NCBI RefSeq assembly: GCF_946885955.1 | Contig: NZ_CAMPHI010000061.1 | Span: 1-24,216 of the forward strand | Length of the DNA stretch: 24,216 bases | Reading direction: 5' to 3' | Source of the DNA: an uncultured Pseudomonas sp. | GTDB taxonomy: Bacteria > Pseudomonadota > Gammaproteobacteria > Pseudomonadales > Pseudomonadaceae | Shown here: one piece after another, positions 7,868 through 17,840 of the stretch | Numbering within the stretch: the stretch's first letter is position 1 | How the letters are laid out: each line of letters opens with the position of its first letter | The notes under the pieces: generated by a model | Seen by the model: only the letters and a program-made list of their open reading frames with translations | Databases searched by the model: none | What the model was told of the DNA's origin: nothing | Made by a program: the position numbers and the translations under genes

Positions 7868-9505
7868 ATGATGGGCAAAACGCTACGGTTCGATATAGGC
7901 AGCAAACTGCTGATTGCCTTCGCCGCGCTGATTATCGGCTTCGGCAGCCTGATTTTCATGACCCTGGAACGCTTCGTCAGCCTGCAGGAAAGTGAAGAAC
8001 TGCAATTCGAAGGCCACTTCGGCTTGATTTCCGACGCCAAGGAGCTGCGCATCAATATCGAGGCCCAGCGCAATGAGCTACTGCAAGCGATAAGCGCAGG
8101 TGGCGTCGACGGCCTGGATCAACACGAAGAGCAGATTCGTCAAAGCAAACTGCAAAACGATCGACTGATGCAGCGTATGCGTGCAGCGATGACCAACGAC
8201 CCCAAGGCCGACGACCTGCTCGAACAGTTGACCGTGCTGCGGGCTGCGATACAGGAAACCCGCGAACATCAGTTGCAACTGATTCGCGCCGGCCAGATGG
8301 AGGAGGCGTTACAGCTGAGCACCGGCGTGCAACCGGAGCGGTTCGAGCGGATTCACACCTTGGGCCTGCAATTGACCACTCTGACCGAGCAGCGCATCGC
8401 CGAAGCGCAGCAGCGTTCGCGCCAAGCGCTGACGACTTTGCGCGAACGCATGCTCAACTTGAGCCTGATGCTGGTGGTTGGCGGTGCGCTGCTGGCCTGG
8501 TTGCTCAGCCGGCATATCGCGCTGCCGTTGGCGCGACTCACGGGCTGGGCCGAACAGATCGGCCGTGGCGAGATCCCGCGTGAGACCATCGCCAGCTCAC
8601 GCCAGGACGAAGTGGGCCGGCTGGCCCAGGCATTCGCCGAGATGAGCGCCTACCTGCGCGAACTGGTACAGGACATGAACGAAGGTATCTCGGTACTGGC
8701 CAGCTCCAGCGAGGAAATTCTCGCCGCCACCAGCCAGGTCGCCACCAGCACCCAGGAAACCGCCACGGCGATCAGCGAGATCGCCACCACGGTGGAGGAG
8801 GTCAAACAGACCGCGGTGCTGGCCGGGTCGAAGTCCCAGGGCGTCGCCGAAAGCACCGAGCGTACCCGTCAGGTCGCGCTGGGCGGTAAGCAGGCGGTCG
8901 AGGAAGCGCTCGCCGGCATGCAGCAGATCCGCGAGCAGATGCAGGCCGTGGCGGAAAGCATCATGCGTCTGGGCGAACAGAGCCAGGCCATCGGCGAGAT
9001 AGTCGCCTCGGTCGGCGACCTCGCCGAGCAATCCAACCTGCTTGGGGTTAATGCCTCGATCGAGGCGGTCAAGGCCGGGGAAATCGGCAAGGGCTTCTCG
9101 GTGGTGGCGCAAGAGGTCAAAGCCCTGGCGGATCAATCGAAACAGGCCACTGCGCAGGTGCGCGGGATTCTCGGGGATATCCAGAAGGCCATGACCAAGG
9201 CGGTACTGCTTGCCGAACAAGGCAGCAAGACCGTGGAGCTCGGCTATGACCGCGCACGCTCCAGCGGCGAGGCGATCCGCAGCCTCAGCGACAGCATCGA
9301 GCAATCCAGCGAAATGGCGCTGCAGATCGCCGCCACCAGCCAACAGCAGCTGATCGGCATGGATCAGGTTTCAAGCGCCATGGAGAACATTCGTCAGGCC
9401 AGCCAGGACAATGTCGGCGGTACCCGTCAGGTCGATCTGGCGGCGCGCAATCTGCATCAGCTCGGCCTCAAGCTCAAGGGCCTGGCCGCTCGCTTCAAGC
9501 TGTGA
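7868..9505 (+). CDS. Methyl-accepting chemotaxis protein (WspA-like receptor)
   Basis: This 545-residue receptor has one membrane helix near residues 13-33, a periplasmic region of about 165 residues predicted as a helical bundle, a second membrane helix near 197-215, a HAMP domain (about 216-268) and a cytoplasmic MCP signalling hairpin. The conserved tip is recognisable as GDLAEQSNLLGVNASIEAVK followed by AGEIGKGFSVVAQEVKALA (about 383-421). Overall size and layout match WspA. The C-terminus ends in GLAARFKL and lacks a pentapeptide tether for CheR. The sensed signal is unknown; WspA homologues are linked to surface contact or envelope stress. ATG 7868 is preceded by AGGAG at 7853-7857. In P. 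aeruginosa the receptor gene comes first in the wsp operon; here it is fourth. Confidence 0.92.
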   Translation: MMGKTLRFDIGSKLLIAFAALIIGFGSLIFMTLERFVSLQESEELQFEGHFGLISDAKELRINIEAQRNELLQAISAGGVDGLDQHEEQIRQSKLQNDRLMQRMRAAMTNDPKADDLLEQLTVLRAAIQETREHQLQLIRAGQMEEALQLSTGVQPERFERIHTLGLQLTTLTEQRIAEAQQRSRQALTTLRERMLNLSLMLVVGGALLAWLLSRHIALPLARLTGWAEQIGRGEIPRETIASSRQDEVGRLAQAFAEMSAYLRELVQDMNEGISVLASSSEEILAATSQVATSTQETATAISEIATTVEEVKQTAVLAGSKSQGVAESTERTRQVALGGKQAVEEALAGMQQIREQMQAVAESIMRLGEQSQAIGEIVASVGDLAEQSNLLGVNASIEAVKAGEIGKGFSVVAQEVKALADQSKQATAQVRGILGDIQKAMTKAVLLAEQGSKTVELGYDRARSSGEAIRSLSDSIEQSSEMALQIAATSQQQLIGMDQVSSAMENIRQASQDNVGGTRQVDLAARNLHQLGLKLKGLAARFKL

Positions 9506-9512
9506 GTACGTC

Positions 9513-11711
9513 ATGAGTCTGGATCGCAAAGCGCTGCAACAACGGCTGCTGGCCGCTTTCAAGGTGGAGGCCGACGAGCGCCTGGGCATCCTTGCCGATA
9601 GCCTGGCCAATTGGCGCGAGGCGCATGCCAGCGAGGCGTCCATCGAGTCGCTGTTTCGCGAAGTGCACAGCCTCAAGGGCGCCGCCCGTGCCGTTGGTTT
9701 GCAGCCGATCGAGCGCTTGTGCCATGCCTGGGAAAGCCTGCTGGCCGAGGTGCGCAGAGGTAATCTGGCGCTGACTCCGCAACGGGTCGAGTTATGCCGC
9801 TACGCCCTGCATGTGTTGCAGCAGCTGCACGGGGGGCAAACCGGCGACGAGGAACAGCGTCAACGGCTGATCGCCGACCTGGAGGCTGCGGCTCGCGACG
9901 AGGCGTTCAGCCTGCCGGTGGAGGTGCCGGGTATGCCATTGGCGCCCAGCGATCCTGGGACACTAAGGGTCTCGGCACGACGCCTGGACGCATTGCTGTT
10001 CCATAACGAAACTCTGCTGCAACACAAGCTCGAGGCCAGCGAGCAGGCCCGGCAGCTCAGCGAGCATCGCGCCGCCTTCGACCCCCTGCGCGGCCATCGC
10101 CTGGTCGCCGGTGTCGCCTTGAAACAGCTGCGCGAGAATGCCCAGGTAATGTCGGCGGCGAGCCAGGACACGCTCAGGGCGCTGCTCGATTACCTGGACT
10201 GGAGCCAGGCAAAGATGGATCGTCTGCACTTCGAAGCGATTCGCCTGGAAAAGGCCGGCAAGCATCTGTCCCAGGGGCTGACCCAACTCTCCGAGGCCCT
10301 TGGCGAGGAATTGCAGGGGGTGCTGCTGCTGACCGGCAGCCACCTGACCGATGGCCTGCCGGCGATGGTGCAGGACCTTGCCAGCCAGGCCGGCAAGCGG
10401 GTGGCGCTGCAAATCAGCGGCAGCGATCTGCAGGTAGACAAACGCATTCTCGACGAACTGCGCACACCGCTGACCCACCTGCTGCGCAACGCCATCGATC
10501 ATGGACTGGAGACGCCCGCGCAGCGCAGCGCCTGTGGCAAAGCGGAAGTCGGCGTGCTGCAGCTGGAGCTGCTGCAGGAGTCAGCGGACCGCTTCGAACT
10601 GCGCGTGCGCGATGATGGCCGTGGCCTGGACATAGCCAAGCTCAAGGCCCGCGCAGTTGTCAGCGGCCTGCTCGATGGCGAACAGGCACAGGCGCTGGAC
10701 GATGGCGAAGCGGGCAAGCTGATCTTCGCCTCAGGGCTTTCGACCAGCGAGCTGATTACCGACCTGTCCGGGCGCGGCCTGGGCATGGCCATCGTTCAGG
10801 AGGCGGTGGAGCGCATCGGCGGGCGCATCGAGGTCGAGTCCGTAGCGGGGCAGGGTAGCTGTGTTCATCTGCACCTGCCGCTCAATCTCTCGGCGTTTCG
10901 CGCGGTCATCGTGCGCAATGCCGAACGCATCTTCGCCCTGCCTGCGCTGGCGGTGGAGCGCTGCCTGCGGCTACCGGCCAACGCGGTAAAAACCCAGGAG
11001 AATCGCCCCACCCTGGTCTTCCAGGAACAGGTGCTGCCAGTATGGGCGCTGGCCGATGTGCTCGAGCTCGATGCCCAGGTGCGCGGTGAGGGGACGCTGA
11101 CTTTGCTATTGCTGAAGGTGCGCGGCGAGCGTTTCTTCCTGCTGGTCGACGAACTGCTCGGTGATCAGGAAATCACCGTGAAGAACCTCGGCAAGCAACT
11201 GCCGCGGGTGCGCAATCTGCTCGGCGCGACGCTGCTCGGCGATGGCCAGTTGGTGCCAATCCTGCACCCTGGCGACCTCTACCGCAGCGCCCAGGCCATC
11301 GGTGGCGGCAGCTTTGAACGTAGCGCCGAGCAAACCGGTCCAACGGCCAAGCAACGCCTGTTGATCGCCGAAGACTCCTTCACTTCGCGCGGCCTGCTCA
11401 AAGCCATCCTCGAAGGCGCCGGCTACAGTGTAAGCACCGCCAACGACGGCCTGGAGGCCTGGAATGCGTTGAAGCAGAGCCGCTTCGATCTGCTGGTATC
11501 GGATGTCGAAATGCCGCGCATGGACGGATTTACCCTGACCTCGCGCATCCGCCTCGACCGTGAACTGGCACAACTGCCCGTGGTGCTGGTGACCGCGCTG
11601 CACTCCGCGGAAGATCGCGCCCACGGACTGGAGGTTGGTGCCAATGCCTACCTGGTGAAAAGCGGCTTCGAGCAGGACAGTTTGCTCGACACCATCCGGC
11701 GCTTGATTTAA
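9513..11711 (+). CDS. cheA: Hybrid chemotaxis histidine kinase CheA with C-terminal receiver (WspE-like)
   Basis: This 732-residue hybrid CheA is the central kinase of the chemosensory operon. The N-terminal Hpt domain carries the phospho-accepting H52 in REVHSLKGAARAVG. After a long linker, the dimerisation and ATPase regions follow, with N-box LLRNAIDHGLE (N326), RDDGRGLD (366-373) and LSGRGLGMAIV (418-428). A CheW-like P5 domain spans about 460-595. The C-terminal REC domain (about 614-732) has phospho-acceptor D664 in VSDVEMPRMDG and the supporting VTAL and LVKS motifs. This Hpt-kinase-CheW-REC layout matches WspE, where the fused receiver may act as a phosphate sink or relay. ATG 9513 lies 7 bases after the MCP stop; the in-frame opening farther upstream lies within the MCP gene and is not favoured. 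The ribosome site is weak, so coupling to the MCP gene is likely. Confidence 0.93.
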   Translation: MSLDRKALQQRLLAAFKVEADERLGILADSLANWREAHASEASIESLFREVHSLKGAARAVGLQPIERLCHAWESLLAEVRRGNLALTPQRVELCRYALHVLQQLHGGQTGDEEQRQRLIADLEAAARDEAFSLPVEVPGMPLAPSDPGTLRVSARRLDALLFHNETLLQHKLEASEQARQLSEHRAAFDPLRGHRLVAGVALKQLRENAQVMSAASQDTLRALLDYLDWSQAKMDRLHFEAIRLEKAGKHLSQGLTQLSEALGEELQGVLLLTGSHLTDGLPAMVQDLASQAGKRVALQISGSDLQVDKRILDELRTPLTHLLRNAIDHGLETPAQRSACGKAEVGVLQLELLQESADRFELRVRDDGRGLDIAKLKARAVVSGLLDGEQAQALDDGEAGKLIFASGLSTSELITDLSGRGLGMAIVQEAVERIGGRIEVESVAGQGSCVHLHLPLNLSAFRAVIVRNAERIFALPALAVERCLRLPANAVKTQENRPTLVFQEQVLPVWALADVLELDAQVRGEGTLTLLLLKVRGERFFLLVDELLGDQEITVKNLGKQLPRVRNLLGATLLGDGQLVPILHPGDLYRSAQAIGGGSFERSAEQTGPTAKQRLLIAEDSFTSRGLLKAILEGAGYSVSTANDGLEAWNALKQSRFDLLVSDVEMPRMDGFTLTSRIRLDRELAQLPVVLVTALHSAEDRAHGLEVGANAYLVKSGFEQDSLLDTIRRLI

Positions 11712-11723
11712 AGGGAGTTGGCC

Positions 11724-12794
11724 ATGCGTGTATTGATTGTCGACGACTCACCGAGTGTGCGCGTGCTGTTGCGTAGCGTAATGGAGGGCGCTGGGCTGCA
11801 GGTGCGCGAGGCCGCAAATGGCGAACAGGCGTTGCACGTGCTGATGAGCTTCACCCCGGACATAGTCACCATGGACGTGCATATGCCGGGGATGGATGGC
11901 TACGAAACCACCGCGCGGATTCTCGAGCGGCATGCGTTGCCGGTGGTGGTGCTGACCCTTAGCTGCAATGCCAAGGACGCCTCGACCGCGATGCGCGCCC
12001 TGGAAGCCGGCGCCCTGGCGGTATTGGAAAAACCCGCCGGGCCGCACTGTGCCAATTTCGAGACACGGGTGAACGACTTGTTGCGCACCTTGCTCAACCT
12101 GGCCCAGGTGAAGATCGTACGACGCCCCTACACGCCGCCGCTGGGCACGGCGAGGGCGTTGTTGCCCAAGCAGAACTTGCAACCGGAGCAGCCATTGCTG
12201 GTCGCCATCGCCGCCTCGGCCGGCGGCCCAGCGGCGCTGAAGGTTCTGCTCGACAAGCTGCTGCCGAAACAACCCTGGCCGCTGCTGCTGGCGCAGCATA
12301 TTTCCGCGGGCTTTATCGACAGTTTTCGAGACTGGCTGGCAAGCCTCTCAAGCATGCCGGTGCACCTCGCCCAGGAAGGTCAGGAACTATTGCCTGGCGG
12401 GCTTTATCTGGCACCGGAGGGGCATCACCTGGGGGTCGACGCGAACCTGCGGGCCCGCCTGGAACGGGGCAACCACAACATCCCGTTTTGCCCCTCGGCC
12501 AATCACCTGTTCAACAGTGTGGCGCAAAGTCTGGGCAGCCGGGCTATCGCCATCCAGCTCTCCGGCATGGGCCGTGACGGCGCCGAAGGCTTGGCCGAGC
12601 TTCATCGCCTGGGCGCCATGACGATTGTCCAAGAACCCGGCAGTGCGGTCATCGATGCCATGCCACTGGCCGCCATCAACTTGCAAGCCGCCCAATTGGT
12701 GCTGGCACCCGAGGCGATGGCTACGTTACTCAACACGCTCGCAGCACGCAGTATTTCGTCCGGCCATGCGCCTGGAGGAGAAGGATTATGTTGA
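11724..12794 (+). CDS. cheB: Chemoreceptor methylesterase/deamidase CheB (WspF-like)
   Basis: This 356-residue CheB has an N-terminal receiver with phospho-acceptor D51 in VTMDVHMPGMDGYE and a C-terminal methylesterase domain. The catalytic triad is visible: S165 in AIAASAGGPAAL, H192 in LAQHIS and D285 in SGMGRDGAEG. It should remove methyl groups added by CheR from the MCP when phosphorylated by CheA, resetting receptor output. In the Wsp system, loss of the corresponding protein WspF locks the kinase on and raises c-di-GMP. ATG 11724 is chosen because AGGGAG (11712-11717) lies six bases before it; a TTG six bases upstream is too close. It overlaps the following gene by 7 bases, so the methylesterase and the c-di-GMP output protein are translationally linked. 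Confidence 0.93.
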   Translation: MRVLIVDDSPSVRVLLRSVMEGAGLQVREAANGEQALHVLMSFTPDIVTMDVHMPGMDGYETTARILERHALPVVVLTLSCNAKDASTAMRALEAGALAVLEKPAGPHCANFETRVNDLLRTLLNLAQVKIVRRPYTPPLGTARALLPKQNLQPEQPLLVAIAASAGGPAALKVLLDKLLPKQPWPLLLAQHISAGFIDSFRDWLASLSSMPVHLAQEGQELLPGGLYLAPEGHHLGVDANLRARLERGNHNIPFCPSANHLFNSVAQSLGSRAIAIQLSGMGRDGAEGLAELHRLGAMTIVQEPGSAVIDAMPLAAINLQAAQLVLAPEAMATLLNTLAARSISSGHAPGGEGLC

Positions 12795-15700
12795 CCGATG
12801 CGAAAATCCTCATTGCCGAAGACAGCCCCACCCAAGCCGCGGAACTGCAGTACCTGCTCGAGTCGGCTGGCTGCAAGGTGACGGTCGCCCGCAACGGGGT
12901 CGAGGCGCTGGCCTGTCTCGCCGAGGTCCAGCCGATCGTGGTAATCAGCGATATCGTCATGCCGCTGATGGATGGCTACGAACTCTGCCGGCAGATCAAG
13001 GAAAAGCCGCAGACCGCGCACATTCCGGTAATCCTGGTCACCAGCCTGGCCGACGCGCGCGACGTGGTACACGGGCTGGCCTGTGGCGCCGACAACTTCA
13101 TCGTCAAGCCCTACGACGAGAAGTACCTGATGTCGCGCATTCGCTACTTTTTGGTCAACCTCGAACTGCGCAGCAGCGAGCGGGTGCAGATGGGCGTGGA
13201 AGTGATGCTCGAAGGCGAGCGCCATTTCATCACCGCCGGGCGCCAGCAGATCCTCGACCTGCTGATTTCCACCTACGAGCAAGGTGTGCGCCTGAACCAC
13301 GAACTACAGGCCAAGCATGACGAACTGACCCGCACCAATTCGCTGCTCAACAGCCTGTTTCACTTCACCAGCGGCCTGACCGACGCCAACAGCGAAGAGC
13401 GCGTCATCGATATGGGGCTCGGGCGCATCCTCGAGTTCCCCGACGCGGTGGCTACCTGGCTGTTGCTGATCGATACAGAGAAGGCCGAAACCGGCGTGCG
13501 TGTGGCGGGTGTACGCGCGCGCCGCAACAGCCTCGACCTGGCCCAACTCAACGCCTGCGCCAACGATTGCCCGTGCCGCCATGCCTGGCTCAGCGACCGC
13601 TTGAGCGTGCCCTGCAATATCGCTGGCTGCCCGGCGCTGGCGCAACAGGGCGAGGGGGCCCATGCGAGCATCCCGTTGCTGCTCGGTGGCGAGATCATCG
13701 GCATGCTCAACGTGGTGCACAGCCAGGCGCAAAGCTGGCCGGACGACACGCTCAACGCGCTGTCCTCGATCGGTCGCCAGTTGGCTATCGCCCTGGGCCG
13801 GGTGCGCCTGTTCGAAAGCCTGGAACAGCTGGTGGAGCAACGCACCCAGGCGCTGACGCAGAGCGAGGCGCTGCTGCGCAAGATTCTCGACAACCTGCCG
13901 GTCGGCGTCTCCGTCGCCGATAGCAGCGGCCGGCTGATCCTCAGTAACCCGGAGAGCACGCAAATCTGGGCCGGGCCACAGCCGATGGAGCTGGGCGACT
14001 ACGAGCGTTACAGCGGCACCTGGGCCGAAAACGGCGAACCCTTGTTGCCCGGAAACTGGCCCATGGCCCGTGCGGTACTGAGCGGCAAGGCGCAGCGTAA
14101 CCAGGTGATCGATATCCAGGCGTTCGACGATACCGAGAAAACCATTCTCAACTCGGCGGCGCCCCTTCTCGACGAACACGGCGTGCTGCAGGGCGCGATT
14201 TCCGTAATCCAGGATGTCAGCGAGCAAAGGCGTCGCGACCTGGAGTTGCGCATCCGCACGCAGGCGATCGAAGCCAGCGTGAATGCCATCGTGATCACCG
14301 ATAACCAACAGGGCGATCAACCGATCATCTACGTCAATCCGGCCTTCGAACGTATCACCGGTTATGCCAGCGAAGACGTGCTGGGCCGCAATTGCCGCTT
14401 TCTCCAGGGGGCGGATCGGCAACAGCCGGAAATCGAAAGCATACGCCGCGCATTGCAGGCCCAGGAGGAGGGCTGCGCCGTGCTGCGCAACTTCCGCAAG
14501 GATGGCTCGGCGTTCTGGAACGAATTGCGGCTGTCTCCGGTGGTCAACGATCGCGGCAAGATCAGCCACTTCGTCGGCATTCTCCACGACATCACCGAGG
14601 CCAAGGGTTACCAGGAGGAGCTGGAGCATCAGGCCAACCACGACAGCCTGACCGGGCTGCCGAACCGCAACCTGCTCAACGACCGCATCCTCCGTGCCAT
14701 AGCCTTCGCCAGCCGCAACCACAGCGAGTTCACCCTGGCCTTTATCGACCTGGATCAGTTCAAGGTGGTCAACGACAGCCTTGGCCACCACGCCGGCGAC
14801 CAACTGCTGATGCAGGTGGCCGAGCGCCTGCTGGCCTGCGCCCGGGATACCGACACTGTGGCGCGCCTGGGCGGCGACGAGTTCGTCATCCTGCTGACCG
14901 ACGACGATCTGCTGAGCAAGCGCATCGCGCGTCTCGAGGAATTCAAGGAAAGCATCGCCGTGCCGCTGATTCTCGAAGGCCAGGAAGTGGTGGTGAGTTG
15001 CAGTCTGGGTTTCTGCTGTTTCCCCGACGACGGCCGGGATATCAGCACTCTGATGCGCAACGCCGATACCGCGATGTACCAGGCCAAGCACAAGGGGCGC
15101 AACCGTGTCTGTGCGTTCACCCCGCAGATGAACGAGCAGATGCAGTTGCGCCTGATATTGGAGCGGGAAATCCGCCAGGCATTGCAGGCAAACGAGTACC
15201 GGGTGGTCTATCAACCGCAATTGGACTTGAGCAGTGGTCGCCTCTGCGGCTTCGAAGCCCTGGTGCGCTGGCACGGCCAGGGTCGGATGCGTATGCCCGA
15301 CGACTTCATTCCCCTGGCCGAGGAGACCGGGCAGATCGTCGGCATCGACTTCTACGTTTTTGATGCCGTGTGCCAACAGCTAAGGGCCTGGCGCAGCGAG
15401 TTGGCCGGCGTGTGCGTCGCGGTGAACTTTTCCGCTATCAGCTTTATGGCTGCGGAGTTCGTCGAGCGGGTGCAGTGCATCCTGGAACAGCACCAGGTGG
15501 AGCCGACGCAGATCAAGCTGGAGGTCACCGAGACCATGCTGATGACCAACGCCGATGAGGTGTTGTACCGGATGCGCACCTTGCATGCGCTTGGCGTTCG
15601 TTTTTCGATCGACGACTTCGGCACCGGCTATTCATCCCTGGGTTACCTGAAGCGTTTTCCGTTCAGCGAGCTGAAGATCGACCGTAGCTTCGTCACCGAC

Positions 15701-16378
15701 GTGCACCTGGATCCGGATAGCGCGTCGCTGGTTCGCTCGATGATCTCCATCGGCCACAATCTGGGTATCAAGGTCATTGCCGAAGGCGTTGAGAACGCCC
15801 AGCAACTGGGCTTTCTGCGCGCCGCAGGTTGCGACGAGTTGCAGGGTTACTACTACTCGCCGCCGTTACCGGCGGCAGCCTGTCTGCAGTTCCTCAGCAA
15901 AAGCGCCGACCTGATGCTGCCGACCATCCTCGCCGATGAGTCACAACGCTATTTGCTCGTGGTCGATGACGAAGCGGGCATCATCAATGCCCTGCAGCGC
16001 GAACTGCGCCTGGAGAGTTACCAGATCCTGACCGCCAGGAGCAGCGCCGAGGCGCTGGACCTGCTGGCCAGTTATCCGGTCGATGTGTTGCTGACCGACC
16101 TGCGCCTGTCGGACATGCATGGCGTGGAATTCCTACGCGATATCAGAGTCATCTACCCGGAGGTGATCCGCATGGTCTTGAGCGGTTCCAGCGACGTGAC
16201 CAGCATCCTCAAGGCGGTCAACGAAGGGGTTATCTTCCGCTTCATCACCAAGCCCTGGGATGCCGACGACCTGCGCGGGCAACTACGCGAAGCCTTCAAT
16301 CAGCGCCAGTTGCTGCAGGAAAACCAGCGTATGCGCCTGCAATTGCTGGGCGCGCCGCATACGCCGGGCGGACTCTAA
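12788..16378 (+). CDS. Giant c-di-GMP response regulator: REC-GAF-PAS-LOV-GGDEF-EAL-REC
   Basis: This 1196-residue protein takes the place of WspR as operon output. Domains in order: REC1 (about 5-122, D55 in ISDIVMPLMDG); helical linker; GAF (about 185-340) with five cysteines at 257, 261, 263, 276 and 281; PAS (about 360-480); a LOV-type PAS (about 495-604) with GRNCRFLQ and photo-reactive C536; GGDEF (about 615-775) with intact GGDEF 695-699 and I-site R686-x-x-D689; EAL (about 785-1035) with EAL 823-825, N880, E912, D942-D943, K963, E999 and Q1019; and REC2 (about 1053-1175, D1104 in TDLRLSDMHG), similar to receivers of RpfG-type proteins. It probably makes and degrades c-di-GMP under the control of CheA phosphate, light and a further ligand. 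L599 stands where LOV domains usually have Gln. Direction of net activity cannot be read from sequence. Start ATG 12788 follows a purine-rich GGAGGAGAAGGA. Confidence 0.92.
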   Translation: MLTDAKILIAEDSPTQAAELQYLLESAGCKVTVARNGVEALACLAEVQPIVVISDIVMPLMDGYELCRQIKEKPQTAHIPVILVTSLADARDVVHGLACGADNFIVKPYDEKYLMSRIRYFLVNLELRSSERVQMGVEVMLEGERHFITAGRQQILDLLISTYEQGVRLNHELQAKHDELTRTNSLLNSLFHFTSGLTDANSEERVIDMGLGRILEFPDAVATWLLLIDTEKAETGVRVAGVRARRNSLDLAQLNACANDCPCRHAWLSDRLSVPCNIAGCPALAQQGEGAHASIPLLLGGEIIGMLNVVHSQAQSWPDDTLNALSSIGRQLAIALGRVRLFESLEQLVEQRTQALTQSEALLRKILDNLPVGVSVADSSGRLILSNPESTQIWAGPQPMELGDYERYSGTWAENGEPLLPGNWPMARAVLSGKAQRNQVIDIQAFDDTEKTILNSAAPLLDEHGVLQGAISVIQDVSEQRRRDLELRIRTQAIEASVNAIVITDNQQGDQPIIYVNPAFERITGYASEDVLGRNCRFLQGADRQQPEIESIRRALQAQEEGCAVLRNFRKDGSAFWNELRLSPVVNDRGKISHFVGILHDITEAKGYQEELEHQANHDSLTGLPNRNLLNDRILRAIAFASRNHSEFTLAFIDLDQFKVVNDSLGHHAGDQLLMQVAERLLACARDTDTVARLGGDEFVILLTDDDLLSKRIARLEEFKESIAVPLILEGQEVVVSCSLGFCCFPDDGRDISTLMRNADTAMYQAKHKGRNRVCAFTPQMNEQMQLRLILEREIRQALQANEYRVVYQPQLDLSSGRLCGFEALVRWHGQGRMRMPDDFIPLAEETGQIVGIDFYVFDAVCQQLRAWRSELAGVCVAVNFSAISFMAAEFVERVQCILEQHQVEPTQIKLEVTETMLMTNADEVLYRMRTLHALGVRFSIDDFGTGYSSLGYLKRFPFSELKIDRSFVTDVHLDPDSASLVRSMISIGHNLGIKVIAEGVENAQQLGFLRAAGCDELQGYYYSPPLPAAACLQFLSKSADLMLPTILADESQRYLLVVDDEAGIINALQRELRLESYQILTARSSAEALDLLASYPVDVLLTDLRLSDMHGVEFLRDIRVIYPEVIRMVLSGSSDVTSILKAVNEGVIFRFITKPWDADDLRGQLREAFNQRQLLQENQRMRLQLLGAPHTPGGL

Positions 16379-16402
16379 TCGATCTAGTGCCAGTGCCTCG
16401 GA

Positions 16403-17840
<1,438 letters not shown>

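Noticed and set aside
13304..15376. Long 690-codon open frame on the minus strand opposite the output protein
   Set aside because: It lies wholly inside a gene with clear domain motifs on the plus strand, its translation is rich in Gln, His, Arg and Ala without recognisable motifs, and long antisense frames are expected in GC-rich DNA.
16379..16402. Rho-independent terminator between the convergent chemosensory operon and dctP
   Set aside because: The 24-base gap has no stable GC hairpin followed by a T run in either direction.
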